A stretch of DNA of 64,000 nucleotides. It comes from Aaosphaeria pasadenensis. Lineage: Eukaryota; Ascomycota; Dothideomycetes; Pleosporales. The stretch spans positions 248,001 to 312,000 of the forward strand of contig JAKLMB010000035.1 of assembly GCA_022813625.1 (NCBI GenBank). The letters run 5' to 3'. A program made the position numbers and the translations under genes. Of the stretch, positions 12,604-23,001 are shown one piece after another; position 1 is the first letter of the stretch; each line of letters starts with the position of its first letter. The notes below the pieces were generated by a model. That model did not search any database. It saw only the letters and a program-made list of their open reading frames with translations, and had not been told where the DNA came from.

Positions 12604-14268
12604 TCACAACGTTCCCAATGGATACGCAGTAGTATTAACATTCTTCGCATCCGGCGTAATCTTCGGCACCTCCGTATAATTCTTCACCTCCGCCTGTTGG
12701 ACCGCCCACTTTGGCGACTTCCTAACATGCGTCAACTTCTCAACCGCATATCCAATCTTCAACAACTTCTCGTCCTCCCACGGCCGCCCCAGAATCTCCA
12801 TACCAATTGGCACGCCAACCGGCGCGTCATCGCTCGGCGCCGAGAACCCGGCGGGCACGGTGACGACGGGAGTTCCCGTCAGCGCGGCCAGGATGCCGTT
12901 GCGGCCGGACTGAGAAGGGGAGCCGATCTTGACGACGAGGTTCTTTTGCTCGGGGTAGATGATGGCATCGAGGTTGTTTGCGGCGAAGGTGGTCATGAGG
13001 GCGAGGGTGAGGTTGCGGATTCCGGATTGACGGGCTGCGTAGGTGGCGTTGGAGGTGGAGGAGATGAGGGCGGTGTTTACGTATTCGTATTGTGAGGGTA
13101 TGACGAGGAATTCTCCGGAGGAGGAGTTCGTGGCCTTGTTGGAGTAGAGCTCTGTGAGTGTGGATGGGTGCGATCCTCCGAGGGATGGACGTTGCAGGTA
13201 TTCGTCTACAAGTTCGCGGTACTCGAAACGTTGGACGTCGAGGGTGGCCAGGATCTTGTTCGCGTCGTAGATCGTCTCGTTGATGGGGACGATAGTTGCA
13301 CCAGCAGATGAGAGTTTGTCCATGAGAGAATCCATGACATCGTTGACAGGGGTAACTTCAGGTACATCAGTGCGGTTGAAGAAACCGTTCAAAACGCCTA
13401 GTCGAAGGCCTTTCAAAGTACCAGATGAGAGAGACGCAGAGTAGTCCGTGTCTTTGATATGTGAAGGAACAAGCGCAGTATAGTTATCGGCCGGATCGTA
13501 ACCAGTGGAGGCCATGACAGTGAGCGCCACAGCAACGTCCTTGATAGACCGCGCGATAGGTCCAATGACATCGTGGGTGATCGAGATGGGAATGATACCA
13601 GCACGTGTAATCAAGCCCCTGGTTGGTCGAATGCTGAACAGCGAATTGGCTGAGGCAGGACTACGTAGAGAGTTGACGGTATCCGTGCCAGTGCCGAAGA
13701 CGGAGAACGATGAAGCGACTGCGGCACCGGTACCTCCAGAGCTACCTCCCGGCGTGCGAGTAAAATCATATGGATTGATCGTTTGGCCACCGAGGCTCGA
13801 AACGCTGATTCCTTCCAATGCCATCTCATGCAAGTTAGCTTTTCCGAGAATGATGGCTCCGGCTTTCTTGAATGCAGCCACCGTTGGCGTGTCCTCAGTT
13901 GGCTGAGATCCAGCCAATGCGAGGTTTCCTCCAGTCGTCGGCATGTCAATAGTATCGTAATTATCCTTCAGTAGGATCGGCACGCCAAATAGAGGACCTG
14001 TAGCATTTCCAGCAGCAAGCGCTTCATCCAGGGAATCCGCAACTTCCAGGGCTTTAGGATTCAATGTAATGACGGCATTGGTCAGGTTGTTGTAGGCCTC
14101 AATTCGAGCAATGAAGGCTGACACAACGTCCCGACACGATGAGAGACCCGAGAAAACCGCATGGTGGACGGATTCAACTGTCGCCTCGCGCGCATCGAAA
14201 GGCATCCTTTGCGAAGCTCCGAGCTGTGCCCATATTAGCGAGATGGACAAAGCCTTAAACGACCGCAT
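12604..14268 (-). CDS. Secreted amidase (amidase signature family)
   Basis: A hydrolase of carboxylic amides with the Ser-cisSer-Lys triad. It is one uninterrupted exon of 554 residues from the ATG at 14268. An in-frame ATG ten codons upstream is less likely, because MRSFKALSISLIWAQLGASQ opens a signal-peptide-like segment. Visible family marks are FGVPILLKDNYD with the catalytic lysine, GKANLHEMA, the Gly/Ser-rich TPGGSSGGTGAAVA and GTDTVNSLRSPAS with the presumed nucleophilic serine. In the last motif VN replaces the GG of bacterial enzymes. Several N-x-S/T sites fit secretion. The substrate cannot be read from the sequence; fungal relatives act on amides, and some are annotated glutamyl-tRNA amidotransferase-like by homology only. 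A TATATAA box lies 86 bases upstream. Confidence 0.92.
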   Translation of the reverse strand: MRSFKALSISLIWAQLGASQRMPFDAREATVESVHHAVFSGLSSCRDVVSAFIARIEAYNNLTNAVITLNPKALEVADSLDEALAAGNATGPLFGVPILLKDNYDTIDMPTTGGNLALAGSQPTEDTPTVAAFKKAGAIILGKANLHEMALEGISVSSLGGQTINPYDFTRTPGGSSGGTGAAVASSFSVFGTGTDTVNSLRSPASANSLFSIRPTRGLITRAGIIPISITHDVIGPIARSIKDVAVALTVMASTGYDPADNYTALVPSHIKDTDYSASLSSGTLKGLRLGVLNGFFNRTDVPEVTPVNDVMDSLMDKLSSAGATIVPINETIYDANKILATLDVQRFEYRELVDEYLQRPSLGGSHPSTLTELYSNKATNSSSGEFLVIPSQYEYVNTALISSTSNATYAARQSGIRNLTLALMTTFAANNLDAIIYPEQKNLVVKIGSPSQSGRNGILAALTGTPVVTVPAGFSAPSDDAPVGVPIGMEILGRPWEDEKLLKIGYAVEKLTHVRKSPKWAVQQAEVKNYTEVPKITPDAKNVNTTAYPLGTL

Positions 14269-15660
14269 ATTGGTACAAGTGATTCGTTCAATATACAATT
14301 GTAGGGATGAACAGAGAAGAAATCATTTCTTCGACACCATATAGGTACACTGTTTATATACGGTACTCACCTAACCTAAGGCCATATCAGCAAGTAAACA
14401 CGAGTAAGAAAACCGATAACCACCCTTGTCAACTGACCCCGCAAAGCAGCCCTGCATGGTCGATATCTGCAGAAACGGAACACTTACACGCCAATAATCG
14501 CATCCACCTCGTTCACTTGGTCACCGCCGTTAATAATTGGTAACGTATCTGTACCGAAACTCGTACCTGTACCTGTGCGTGGGAGTTCTTATCATTCGGC
14601 CGGTAGCCGATCCGCTGTCCATGACGTGAGTGGCCAAGGCACTAGAAACCTCACTATTCCCAGTCTTCACGTCAACCCTCCCTCCACACTAAACCTGACC
14701 AGTTTTCCGTCAGGAACAGTGCCTTGAGGGGGTGCGGAGATGGGCGAGTGCGCAGGCGCAGATGAGTGATAAGAAAGCGAGGCATGCATTTCGCTGCCGT
14801 GACAGATTCCATGTAATGAGCGCGCTGAAACAAAGAGAGGAAGTCGCGAACCCTTCCGCCCATCGTTCCCCGTATGCATGAGTATTTAGCTAGCATACTT
14901 GGATATGGAACTAATAACATAAACAAGTTGATGCCGTTGGCAGGAATCTTGAGTATCATTTAGATGTTATTCATCGGAAAAAGCGATATCGGAAGCTTCC
15001 CCAGAATAATAGCCATTATTGTGGAGACCGCCAGCATCAATTCCCATTACCAAGTCTCCGGTCCAAATGTCTGTCCCTCGGCTACAACCTTCCGCATCGC
15101 GGTGTTTATAGTCCTATCGCACCTGTCGGCATATGCCAGAAACCCATCCTTGAACCTTACGTACCGTTTTCTCGAAAAGCTTCAAGTCGTACGAATAAAA
15201 GCCCAGATTGCGGCAACTGCTTGTACCATGAATGTCGTCTTAAGTAGCATCTTCATGTAATGAGCCATAACTACACAGAAGACGTTAATTCGACATGCGA
15301 TGGTAAAACACGATCATCTAGATCAGACATCTTTGATCGCTCATATGGTAGCTTGAGAGATTTTAAATTGAGGTTAAGTTACTCCCAATCATACGACATG
15401 AGATTCACGGCTAAAAAGGCCGAGTTCTCCGCGACCTTGAAGAATCCTAACGTTTCCAAGCCAAGTCGATAGTTGTGATCCTCAGTCCCAAAACTCTACC
15501 TCGCACCGGTTTTCGCAGACTTCCTATCATCAATGTCAAGTTTTGGGCCTGGCAGAACACCCACCAACCTTTGCACTTTCAACAATTGCCAACGCTTCAT
15601 CTCCTTGGTCTATTGACGGAAACATCTGGCACAGTGACGAACGCTCCGCTGGCAGCTTAC
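14269..15660. other. Intergenic stretch without a supported gene
   Basis: Starts with the amidase promoter (TATATAA at 14354-14360). Open frames at 14672-14959 and 14964-15472 have no domain, biased composition or splice pattern that I can support. Confidence 0.5.
14354..14360 (-). promoter_or_regulatory. TATA-like box of the amidase gene
   Basis: The minus-strand sequence TATATAA lies 86 bases before the amidase ATG at 14268. Confidence 0.5.
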
Positions 15661-15717
15661 AAGTCAAAGAACAATACCCATTCATTTGACATTGTCTCAA
15701 CGCTCGTTGTTCAGCCC
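15661..15717 (+). promoter_or_regulatory. TTGTCT-core upstream element, orphan copy A
   Basis: A block with AAGTCAAAG, ACAATACC and the core TTGTCTCAACGCTCGTTGTT. The core matches the element before the 35505 gene at 17 of 20 positions and the element before the 34010 gene at 16 of 20. A second copy follows 490 bases downstream, and similarity between the two extends past the core (a TTAAC-TTGCTA-TTGT string). No intact gene with an ATG lies at the usual distance before copy B begins, so this may be a duplicated promoter whose gene was lost. Confidence 0.6.
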
Positions 15718-16153
15718 GTTCCGCTCATCAAACCCCACTCTGTTAACATTGCTACTTGTCTATCTTGTCTATGCGGCCCTTGTTCAGCAATATCATAATT
15801 ATTTAAGGACGTGTAGGGTTAACATAGACACTTCAAAACCACAAAAGCCAGTCCCTCCTTCCCCTCGTCCGAGAAGGAAAAGCCTAATAACTAAAGCCCC
15901 TCCCCAAATTCTTCCGCCCTACTTTTATGGTCCTGCACCCAAAGATCAACCAGGCGTAGAGAGGTCGGAATATTATCTGACACCTATCGACGGTGGCGAA
16001 TAATATCTATTCATTCTCTCTATTCACTGGTTGTGGGATATGCCTGCGATGCCCTCTACTATGAACGTGTCTGTACGCAATAATGTAGATTCCAGCATTT
16101 TCACCCTAGGTAGTTACAAGTACCTCCGGCGACGAACGCTGAACTTTCAGCAT

Positions 16154-16208
16154 TCAAGTCAAAGGAACAATGCAAATTCATTTAGCTTTGTCTCACGCCT
16201 GTTTTCGG
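16154..16208 (+). promoter_or_regulatory. TTGTCT-core upstream element, copy B
   Basis: Carries CAAGTCAAAG, GAACAATGC, ATTCATTT and the core TTGTCTCACGCCTGTTTTCG. It lies 267 bases before the ATG of the membrane protein at 16455, in the same orientation. It is the closest relative of copy A over its 5' half. Confidence 0.6.
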
Positions 16209-16454
16209 ATTGTGGCCTTCTGCACTAATTGGATTCTCTTAACTTTGCTAATTGTTTAAATTGTCAATAATGACATATAGATATAGATATATATTTATCA
16301 AATGAACACAACCCTCACCCGCTCCAGGTCCATTACGTTCTCCTTCCAATAGCTAGGGACTAAGTCAATATCCTATCAAGGGATCCCAAAGTCTAGCTTC
16401 ACTGTTCCTAGTACCTTCACGCACACCCCGAACACACACCACCTCCCACCCAAC

Positions 16455-16805
16455 ATGGCCCCCCCAACCATGGTCGCAACCACTCTCGTTGTCCCCGCAG
16501 CTCGAAGCCACTGTAACATCAGCGGCATTATTTGTGGAGAAGAAAAAGTAGACGTTTCCGCTATACTAGACAAGCAAACTATAGGAGGTATAGCTGCCAT
16601 TGGCGCCTTGTTGGTGATCGCCTTCCTTGGCTTTCTGTTCGGAGAGGCGATCATTGAGGTGTTGTTTACCACGCTAGGTGAGGTGTTGTCTGCCACGCTG
16701 GAGTCTCTTAGTCCCAGTGAGTTCAGGCGGAGGAAGAGGGATAGGGAGGAGGCGAACGCGAGGGCGGTGGTGACTGTGGCGCTAGGAACGGTGGTGGAGG
16801 ACTAG
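16455..16805 (+). CDS. Small single-pass membrane protein (element-linked family, B)
   Basis: A 116-residue protein from an ATG in an A/C-rich leader (CCAACATGGCC), as in the relatives at 39377 and 40878. The start MAPP resembles their MAPIN. Residues 1-42 are hydrophilic with two cysteines (SHC, IIC). About residues 43-63 form one hydrophobic helix (IGGIAAIGALLVIAFLGFLF). The tail begins hydrophobic and then becomes strongly charged (EFRRRKRDREE), so by the positive-inside rule the C-terminus should face the cytosol. A GAA repeat starts right after the stop. I recognise no named family; the call rests on shared architecture, leader and upstream element with the genes at 33624, 35005, 39377 and 40878. 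Function unknown. Confidence 0.55.
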   Translation: MAPPTMVATTLVVPAARSHCNISGIICGEEKVDVSAILDKQTIGGIAAIGALLVIAFLGFLFGEAIIEVLFTTLGEVLSATLESLSPSEFRRRKRDREEANARAVVTVALGTVVED

Positions 16806-16831
16806 GAGAAGAAGAAGAAGAAGAAGAAGGA
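16806..16831. repeat. GAA microsatellite
   Basis: About eight tandem GAA/AAG units immediately after the stop codon of the gene at 16455, followed by a G/A-rich tail. Confidence 0.85.
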
Positions 16832-19068
16832 GGGGGAGGAGGAGGGCGAGGTGTGAATTGGTTTGGATGATAGAAAGGAATGTGAAGAGTTTGGGCTTAT
16901 GGAAAGGATATGCTGGGAACGACACTGAAATTGGAAAGCTGAGATTGAAGCATCAGAGTGACAAGGATCTGTCTATGTCAATTACGAAGGGAAAGAGACA
17001 CGGCAGCCGTACCAAAGGTCACCATCATCTTAGAGTAGTATTGCGCTATGCTATCAAACAAATGTCTAATGCATACTTCTCCGAAATTTGTATCGAGCTC
17101 TCAGTGTTACGTTTTCTTTTGACCAACTAGTTTGTTTACGTTATGAATCTTTTGAGTTCTGATTGTTGTTTCTATATTTTACTGATATTAGAAGGCGATG
17201 GCTGCGTATCAGTAAACTCTACCAAATAGCAACTTCGTACCGCCATGCATTTTCTGCACCCAAACCAATTCCCACGCTGATGAAGCTCGATCGCGAAGTT
17301 TGGTCCGCGCAAGTCATATTTTGAGCTCCAGAGTACACACTTCATTTTTCTCGTAGGATGTAAACGCCAGAATTTATGCGTCGTATACTGAACCTTCAAC
17401 TGCTACGAGTAAACTGACCTCGAAACTGCTGTGAACATGATTTTGGTGACCGTGACATGTAGAGGGTCGCATGACATGACACGGAAATACCGCTTCGTGA
17501 CATCTGAGTTCGCAAAAGAATGAACGAGATACGCTCTAAGAACAGTTCTTGGAGGAGATGAGATGCAATGTGTGATGATGTTGTCAATGTAATCGTTGAT
17601 TACAATCAATGTTCGTTGATTGTTCAAAGTGGAAGTGAACACCCAGTAACCTTATTCGGGCAGGCTGGAAGGAAGGTTTCAACCTCCTTTCACGATAGCA
17701 GTTCCTCCAGACCTACAGTTCACATAATCACATTCTATTTCCATCACACTGCATCTTCAGAGGCAAATATCGGATCATGGCCTTCTTTCCAAACCGGATC
17801 ATGGCCGTGCCGGAGACCAGAGGCGTCCCCGGCTCGACCTCGGCGGCACCTTTTTGGGTGTGAAACCCGCGTGCGACACTAAACAAACCCCATCGCCAAA
17901 AACAGCAAAACGAAACTAGGACCAAAACCTTTATTCCTTTTCGGTTGCTTCATCGTGTTGATAATGCAAGCAATACCTAGTTTCACCGGCCTACTTTGTT
18001 CCGGCTGGGCTAGACTAAGGTTGCCAGTCGCCGTTTGGAGAAAGCTTTGGGATCTCCTTTGCAGGGAGATCATTGTTTCCGAGCCCATTAAGCTTTTACT
18101 GTGGCTCATCAACTCCACATAGTAGAGGAAAAGGTCTGTTGTGATGTGGCTAACAGCTCAATTGACTTCATTCTGCGCAAAAAGAATGAGCGACTTGGTG
18201 GCCAGCTTCGGCTTTCCAGGACTCAAAATGGGCTCCAGGTGGACAAAAAATCCCACAACAAACATATTATGGCGTTGGCACCCAGACTCTGGCACCCAGA
18301 CTCTCTGGTGGATAATTTCCCCAGATTGTTGTGACCAAAATTAGCTACGAAACAATTGATTTGATGCTTTGCCCAAGGTCACTGCGTCCAATGAACCTCA
18401 AGCACACCTTGGCTCGGAACAAGTCATGTCCACATCGATGTGAGATTTGATACAGCAAACTTCGACACCTCGGCACGTTTCCCATGATGATTCAAGCAAA
18501 CACTACTATGTTTAGAAAAATAGTATCCGCAACATGCCTCCGCCATTGGTCCAGATGCACATTTTACCAAATCCTTGAGTCGTTTTCAAGAAACCTTCGG
18601 CCTAGTCGGCACCATGTGCCACACCCCCTCCAGCCTCATACATGTCGGAGAGCCTTCACCTAGACTTGCTCAGTATGTGGAAGCAAAGTTTGATGCTTCA
18701 TTCTTGCTTCAACCCCGTTTCGTGGATAGCAAAACCAGGCCAGATGCGAGGCAACTCAATGACTTAGCCGTTCCTTGCCTGCTTTACGCTTCGAAAACTT
18801 GCACCATAGATCTTGGCCGAAACTCATCTTGACAAAAATCAGCCGCAGTTTCCCATTAAGGAATAACGATATGTTGATCTTGAGATCATGATCACAATCA
18901 AGATGCGTATAAGTATGACCTGAATGTCCTTCTCAATAGGAATCATCCCATCAGCATTCTCAGGTTCCCAACCAAGCAACTACAATAATCACTACTACTT
19001 CATTTCCTTCTTAATACCCTTCTCTTTTCTATTTCCCATCTTTTATTAAAATATCTGACCGGTTCAGA
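16832..19068. other. Intergenic stretch without a supported gene
   Basis: Over 2.2 kb with only short frames on both strands, none with a domain or clean splicing. The last 100 bases are the promoter and pyrimidine-rich leader of the GAS1-like gene. No terminal repeats or transposase frame were seen. Confidence 0.45.
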
Positions 19069-20323
19069 ATGTACTTCTCCAAGAGCACCATCATTTCTCT
19101 CGGCCTTTTGGCTACTGCTGAGCTCGTGGCTGGCCACGCTGCCATCATTGGTGCTACTGGTGATGCTGGTGGCCAGGGATCTGCCATTGGCGGTAAGACT
19201 TCTCTAGTTGTGCCATTCTCCGATCAAACACTAATACATTCATACAGTTGACCCTCAGACTCCCCGTGACGGCACGAGGCGCCAACCTTTCCAGCAGGAC
19301 TCTACCCGCTTCAGGAACGAGAATGCCGACCAGTGTGGTGAGACCCTCGGTGGAGGTGCCAACGACGTCGAGTCTGGCACTGCTCAAGTCATGGCACAGA
19401 ACGGCAACACTCTTCCTCAGGTCACACCTGGCGGTGAGATCTCCATGACCCTTCATCAGGTCAACGGTGACGGTGCCGGTCCTTACACTTGCATGATCGA
19501 CTCTACTGGTACTGGTACACAGTGGACTCCCATCCAGGTCACCCAAAACATCGACGGTAATGCTCGTGGCCGCAACAACGACCAGCAGATGCAGGATTTG
19601 CCTCTCACTGCTGCCATTCCTGCTAACCAGCAGTGCACTGGTACCGTTGCCGGGCAGTCCAATGTCTGCATGGTCCGTTGCCAGAACCCTGCCCGTGCTG
19701 GTCCCTTCGGTGGATGTGTCCCTGTCCAGATGGCTGGTGGTACGTTTCCCTCTCGATGTCTTCCATAATCAATCTATTAACAATAACAACCAGCTGCTGC
19801 CCCCGCCGCCAATGCCAATGCCGGAAATGCTAACGCCAACACTGGCAACGCAAACGCCGGCAATGCCAACACTGGCAATGCCAACACTGGCAATGCTAAC
19901 ACTGGCAATGCTAACACTGGCAACGCAAACACCCAAGTCCCCGCCACCGGCAACGCCAACACCGGCAACAACGTCCAGCAAGCTCCCGCCACCGGCAACG
20001 TTGGCAACGCAAATGGCAACCTGAACGGCCAGGCCAACGCTAACACCGGCAACGCCAACACCATCCCCCAGACCGGCAACACTGGCAACGCAAACACCCA
20101 GAACACCAACGGCAACATCGGCGCCAACACCGGTAACGCCAACACCGCCGGCACCCCCGCCCTCACCAACGATGACCAGCAAGAAGAGGTCGGCACCCTT
20201 CAGCGCCGCGTCGCCAAGCAGCTTGGTACCAACGGCCCCATCGTCACCGACGATGACCAGGAGGAGGAGGTCGAGCTCCTTGAGGGAAGCTTCGCCAGGC
20301 GGTGGGTCGTTCCCTCCAACTAA
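19069..20323 (+). CDS. gEgh16/GAS1-like secreted protein with Asn-Ala-Gly-Thr repeats
   Basis: A secreted protein of the Egh16-like family, known from appressorium-expressed proteins such as Blumeria gEgh16 and Magnaporthe GAS1/MAS3. Exons are 19069-19192, 19248-19739 and 19794-20323, giving 381 residues. The signal peptide is MYFSKSTIISLGLLATAELVAG. The mature start HAAIIGATGDAGGQGSAIGV is the conserved opening of the family. The cysteine-containing core runs to about residue 205 (QNPARAGPFGGCVPVQ). Exon 3 encodes a low-complexity region with tandem GNANT units (15-base DNA repeats around 19846-19930) and irregular NANTGNAN copies. A charged end with a possible dibasic site (QRRVAKQ) and DDDQEEEVELLEG follows. 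Relatives often have variable repeat tails. A role on the plant surface is inferred from the family only. Confidence 0.88.
19846..19930 (+). repeat. Coding 15-base tandem repeat (GNANT units)
   Basis: Near-identical 15-base units encoding Gly-Asn-Ala-Asn-Thr/Ala inside exon 3 of the GAS1-like gene. Units differ mainly at third codon positions, which suggests purifying selection on the peptide or recent unit exchange. Confidence 0.8.
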
Positions 20324-21561
20324 GAGACACTCTCACCTTGAGTGATCGATTACGGGGGATGTGACTCGCATGGGACATTGGGGGATTGGTCAAAATGGGA
20401 CGAATGAAAATGATACACACAAAAATGACAACGACGGGGAGGAAAAGCATCCTCCCGCTCGCTCTGGTGGCTGTGCCCCGAGGATATCACGACTTGAAGG
20501 GAGGATTGGGAGGGGGATGAAAGTAGCTAGTTGGGTTTTCCTTTGTAGTCCACCGCCTTTGCTTGCTTAATCTTGGAAATGGGAATCCTGAGTTTTGCTT
20601 AATCACCGCTTCCACTGCTTCTTTCCTCCTCGTGACCTTCCTTCTCCCTGCACTAATGGTAAGTCAAGCCTGAGGCACATGAAGTCAAGCTAAGCTTTCT
20701 CGACCTTCAGGGTTGAAAGCATGGATCGTGGTGCCGATCCAGCCGGTAAGGTTTCCATGGGATGTTGAACTATTAAAGGGGTGAGACTGGAGGTGTTTCG
20801 TGAGGTGTTTCGGTCTGTGCGTGCTTGGGAGATGCTGAGACGGTCGCGATGCGGGAGCCGAGGCTGGCTGGGATTCTTCTGCGTGCTGATGGATTTTCAG
20901 TGAACTATGAGATATGGATTTTTGTTTTTTTTTTCTTTTTCGATGAGATGGCTATGGTTGTGGTCTGGTACATCGAATCATGATTGTAGAGTTTTTTATT
21001 GGATGGGGGAGACGGGCGTGCCAAGGAATGGAATCGTGGGTTGATGAGATTGGGTTTATTGAGTTATGGCGTCGTTCTATGTCTATAGTGTGAAATAATA
21101 TTTTTAACGTGGTTTTTGAGTCTGTTTTGATGGTATAGAAAGTTTTTTAGAAGATGAATGAAGGTCGTTGTGATGTTGTGACTTTTATTGTGGATTACCT
21201 AGGTACATGCATACGTATTTTCCACGCAATGTAATATACATGTAGATGCAAACTGCAAAACAACAGATCACCAAATACGGAGTCTCGATATAAGAGATCG
21301 CTTGATTAACACTAAAATCTCCAATATTTGAATTCATTCTCAAGCTCTCCATGTATGAATACGATCAAATATCCCGTTCTTAACAAAAATACCAACATGA
21401 ACTTCAGAATCAACGCATACCCTTCACTTAGCACCAAACTCGCATTACCCTTCCGAAGATAAGAACAAAGATTCAGCCTCCAATAAAAACAGATAGATCC
21501 TCGCAAAACAACACATGGATTATCCGCCAGAAATCCAATATACCCTCCCTTTCCTCACTGG
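20324..21561. other. Intergenic: 3' flanks of convergent genes
   Basis: Lies between the ends of the GAS1-like gene (+) and the small membrane protein gene (-). No frame with a recognisable domain; AT-rich with T-runs around 20930. Confidence 0.5.
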
Positions 21562-21914
21562 TCACACAGTTCTCTGACCCTCACAATCTACATACTCCTG
21601 CCCGGGGCGTACCGCCTTCCCCTTCTTCCCATTCCCCTTCTCCTCGTCTTTGACCTTCACCTTCTTCGGCCTCGTCATCTTCCGGTACTTCCTTAGCAAA
21701 TAGATAAACAAGCCTGCCACGAAGAACAGACACACGGACAGCGCGATGACCGCGGACGTGTAGCCCCAGCAGCGCTTTCCGTGGGAGCCTTCCAAATCTG
21801 CGAGGGCGGGTCGGGTGATTAGAAGTGTTAAGAGGACGAAGGAGGTACGTCTGTCGTTTGTTAGTTTGGTGCGCGGGTATGAACGGGGTCGTGATTGGGG
21901 ATCTACGTTTTCAT
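21562..21914 (-). CDS. Small type I single-pass membrane protein with signal peptide (G)
   Basis: Two minus-strand exons, 21914-21907 and 21850-21562, give 98 residues; an ATG at 21944 would add ten. Splicing builds a clear signal peptide (MKTRTSFVLLTLLITRPALA) that an uninterrupted reading of exon 2 misses. The predicted mature ectodomain is only about 14 residues (DLEGSHGKRCWGYT). A hydrophobic helix follows at about residues 34-55, then a basic and charged cytosolic tail of about 40 residues rich in Lys (YRKMTRPKKVKVKDEEKG). I know no family. Size and topology are like those of the small membrane proteins at 33-41 kb, but there is no clear sequence identity. Confidence 0.6.
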
Positions 21915-21944
21915 GAGGGAGGAGGATGGTGAGGTGGATGGCAT

Positions 21945-23001
21945 CTTGATGTTGGTGGTTGGAGTTGAATTTCGAAGATAGCGGATGTTCGTTTTGAGGA
22001 CGTTGCTATTGCTGGTAGCTAGGTAATCTAGTTGATGAATGGTGATGTTGTTTTGAACGGCGGGTACTGAGGTATTTGGCTTGTTGAAAGATACCTCTCA
22101 ATATCTGGTTTACCAATACGTGCAGAAATAAAGAAAGTTCAAAGTGATGGAGTTTTTTGGAGGTTTATATACGCGGAACTATGTAGAGTCGTCGGCGATG
22201 AGTCTTGTAGGATCATCGTGAGGACAGTGTGTACCGACTGTATGAGTCGTCTTGATGCAGTCACACGTATGGAGCTGGAGCATTCACAGTTCTTGGTAGC
22301 GAGCGTTGTATCAGTCATATATGGATTGGATGCCATGCGTTTGAATCGCGGAGCGGCTTACAGTCACCCAAGATTGCGAACTGATGTATTCTTAACCTCG
22401 TCCTTAACCTCGTGGGTAACAATTCGTTGGTAGGATGGTGATGACAGATGATGGCATGCCTGCCCTGTACAACTAACAAGATACCTAACTTAATGAACAT
22501 GGAATGAACTCAATAGATCCTGTGACTTCCATATGCTCTCTCTCTCGTCCTGGGGAAGGTTTGCTTTTCTGGAGTGAATGTGGGTGAAGGCCGATGAAGG
22601 TGAACGGTCCTGCCTGGTGGGAAAGTGCGTGCGCTGGGGGTCCCGAACCAACAATCGCGACCACAACCACAACCACAACCTCCACCTCCTCCACTACGTA
22701 TACCTTCAACTCCTCCCCCTCCCCCTCCTCCTCCTCCTCTTCTTCTTGCTCCTTCACGCCCGCAATCAAACCTTCAACACTCTGAGTACGGCCTCTCCCC
22801 GCCAAACTCGCAATCAGCAAACCATCATCCAGTTTGTTGATTGTTCTTCTATCCTCTTGCGCTCCCAGTTGTAACTCCTACCCCAAACGCGCGCTCCTCT
22901 CTCCCCTGTCCTTCGCCACCCTCAATCACCCATACCCACTCACTACACCAAAGTCCCGCCTCTTATCACCTCAATTCTTCTCCTTCCCCACCGCCGCTAC
23001 C
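21945..23001. other. Divergent promoter region
   Basis: Lies between the minus-strand membrane protein gene and the plus-strand SET gene. The SET side is strongly pyrimidine-rich (22670-22760 and 22870-22990), as in many fungal leaders. The other side holds a weak copy of the TTGTCT-type element at 22291-22322. No gene supported. Confidence 0.55.
22291..22322 (-). promoter_or_regulatory. Possible weak copy (G) of the upstream element
   Basis: The minus strand reads TATATGACTGATACAACGCT and then CGCTACCAAG, compared with TTTGACATTGTCTCAACGCT then CGTTGTTCAG in copy A. CAACGCTCG is kept but the TTGTCT core is not intact. It lies about 380 bases before the ATG at 21914, a distance similar to the other copies. 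Confidence 0.3.

Noticed and set aside
15686..16003. 105-codon open frame with a hydrophobic stretch and Pro-rich tail
   Set aside because: It has no ATG at all and overlaps element copy A. The DNA coding its hydrophobic part aligns with non-coding DNA after copy B. Treated as chance or relic.
19769..20196. Minus-strand Val/Gly- and Leu/Pro-rich frames of about 137 residues
   Set aside because: Antisense readings of the 15-base repeat region of the GAS1-like gene.
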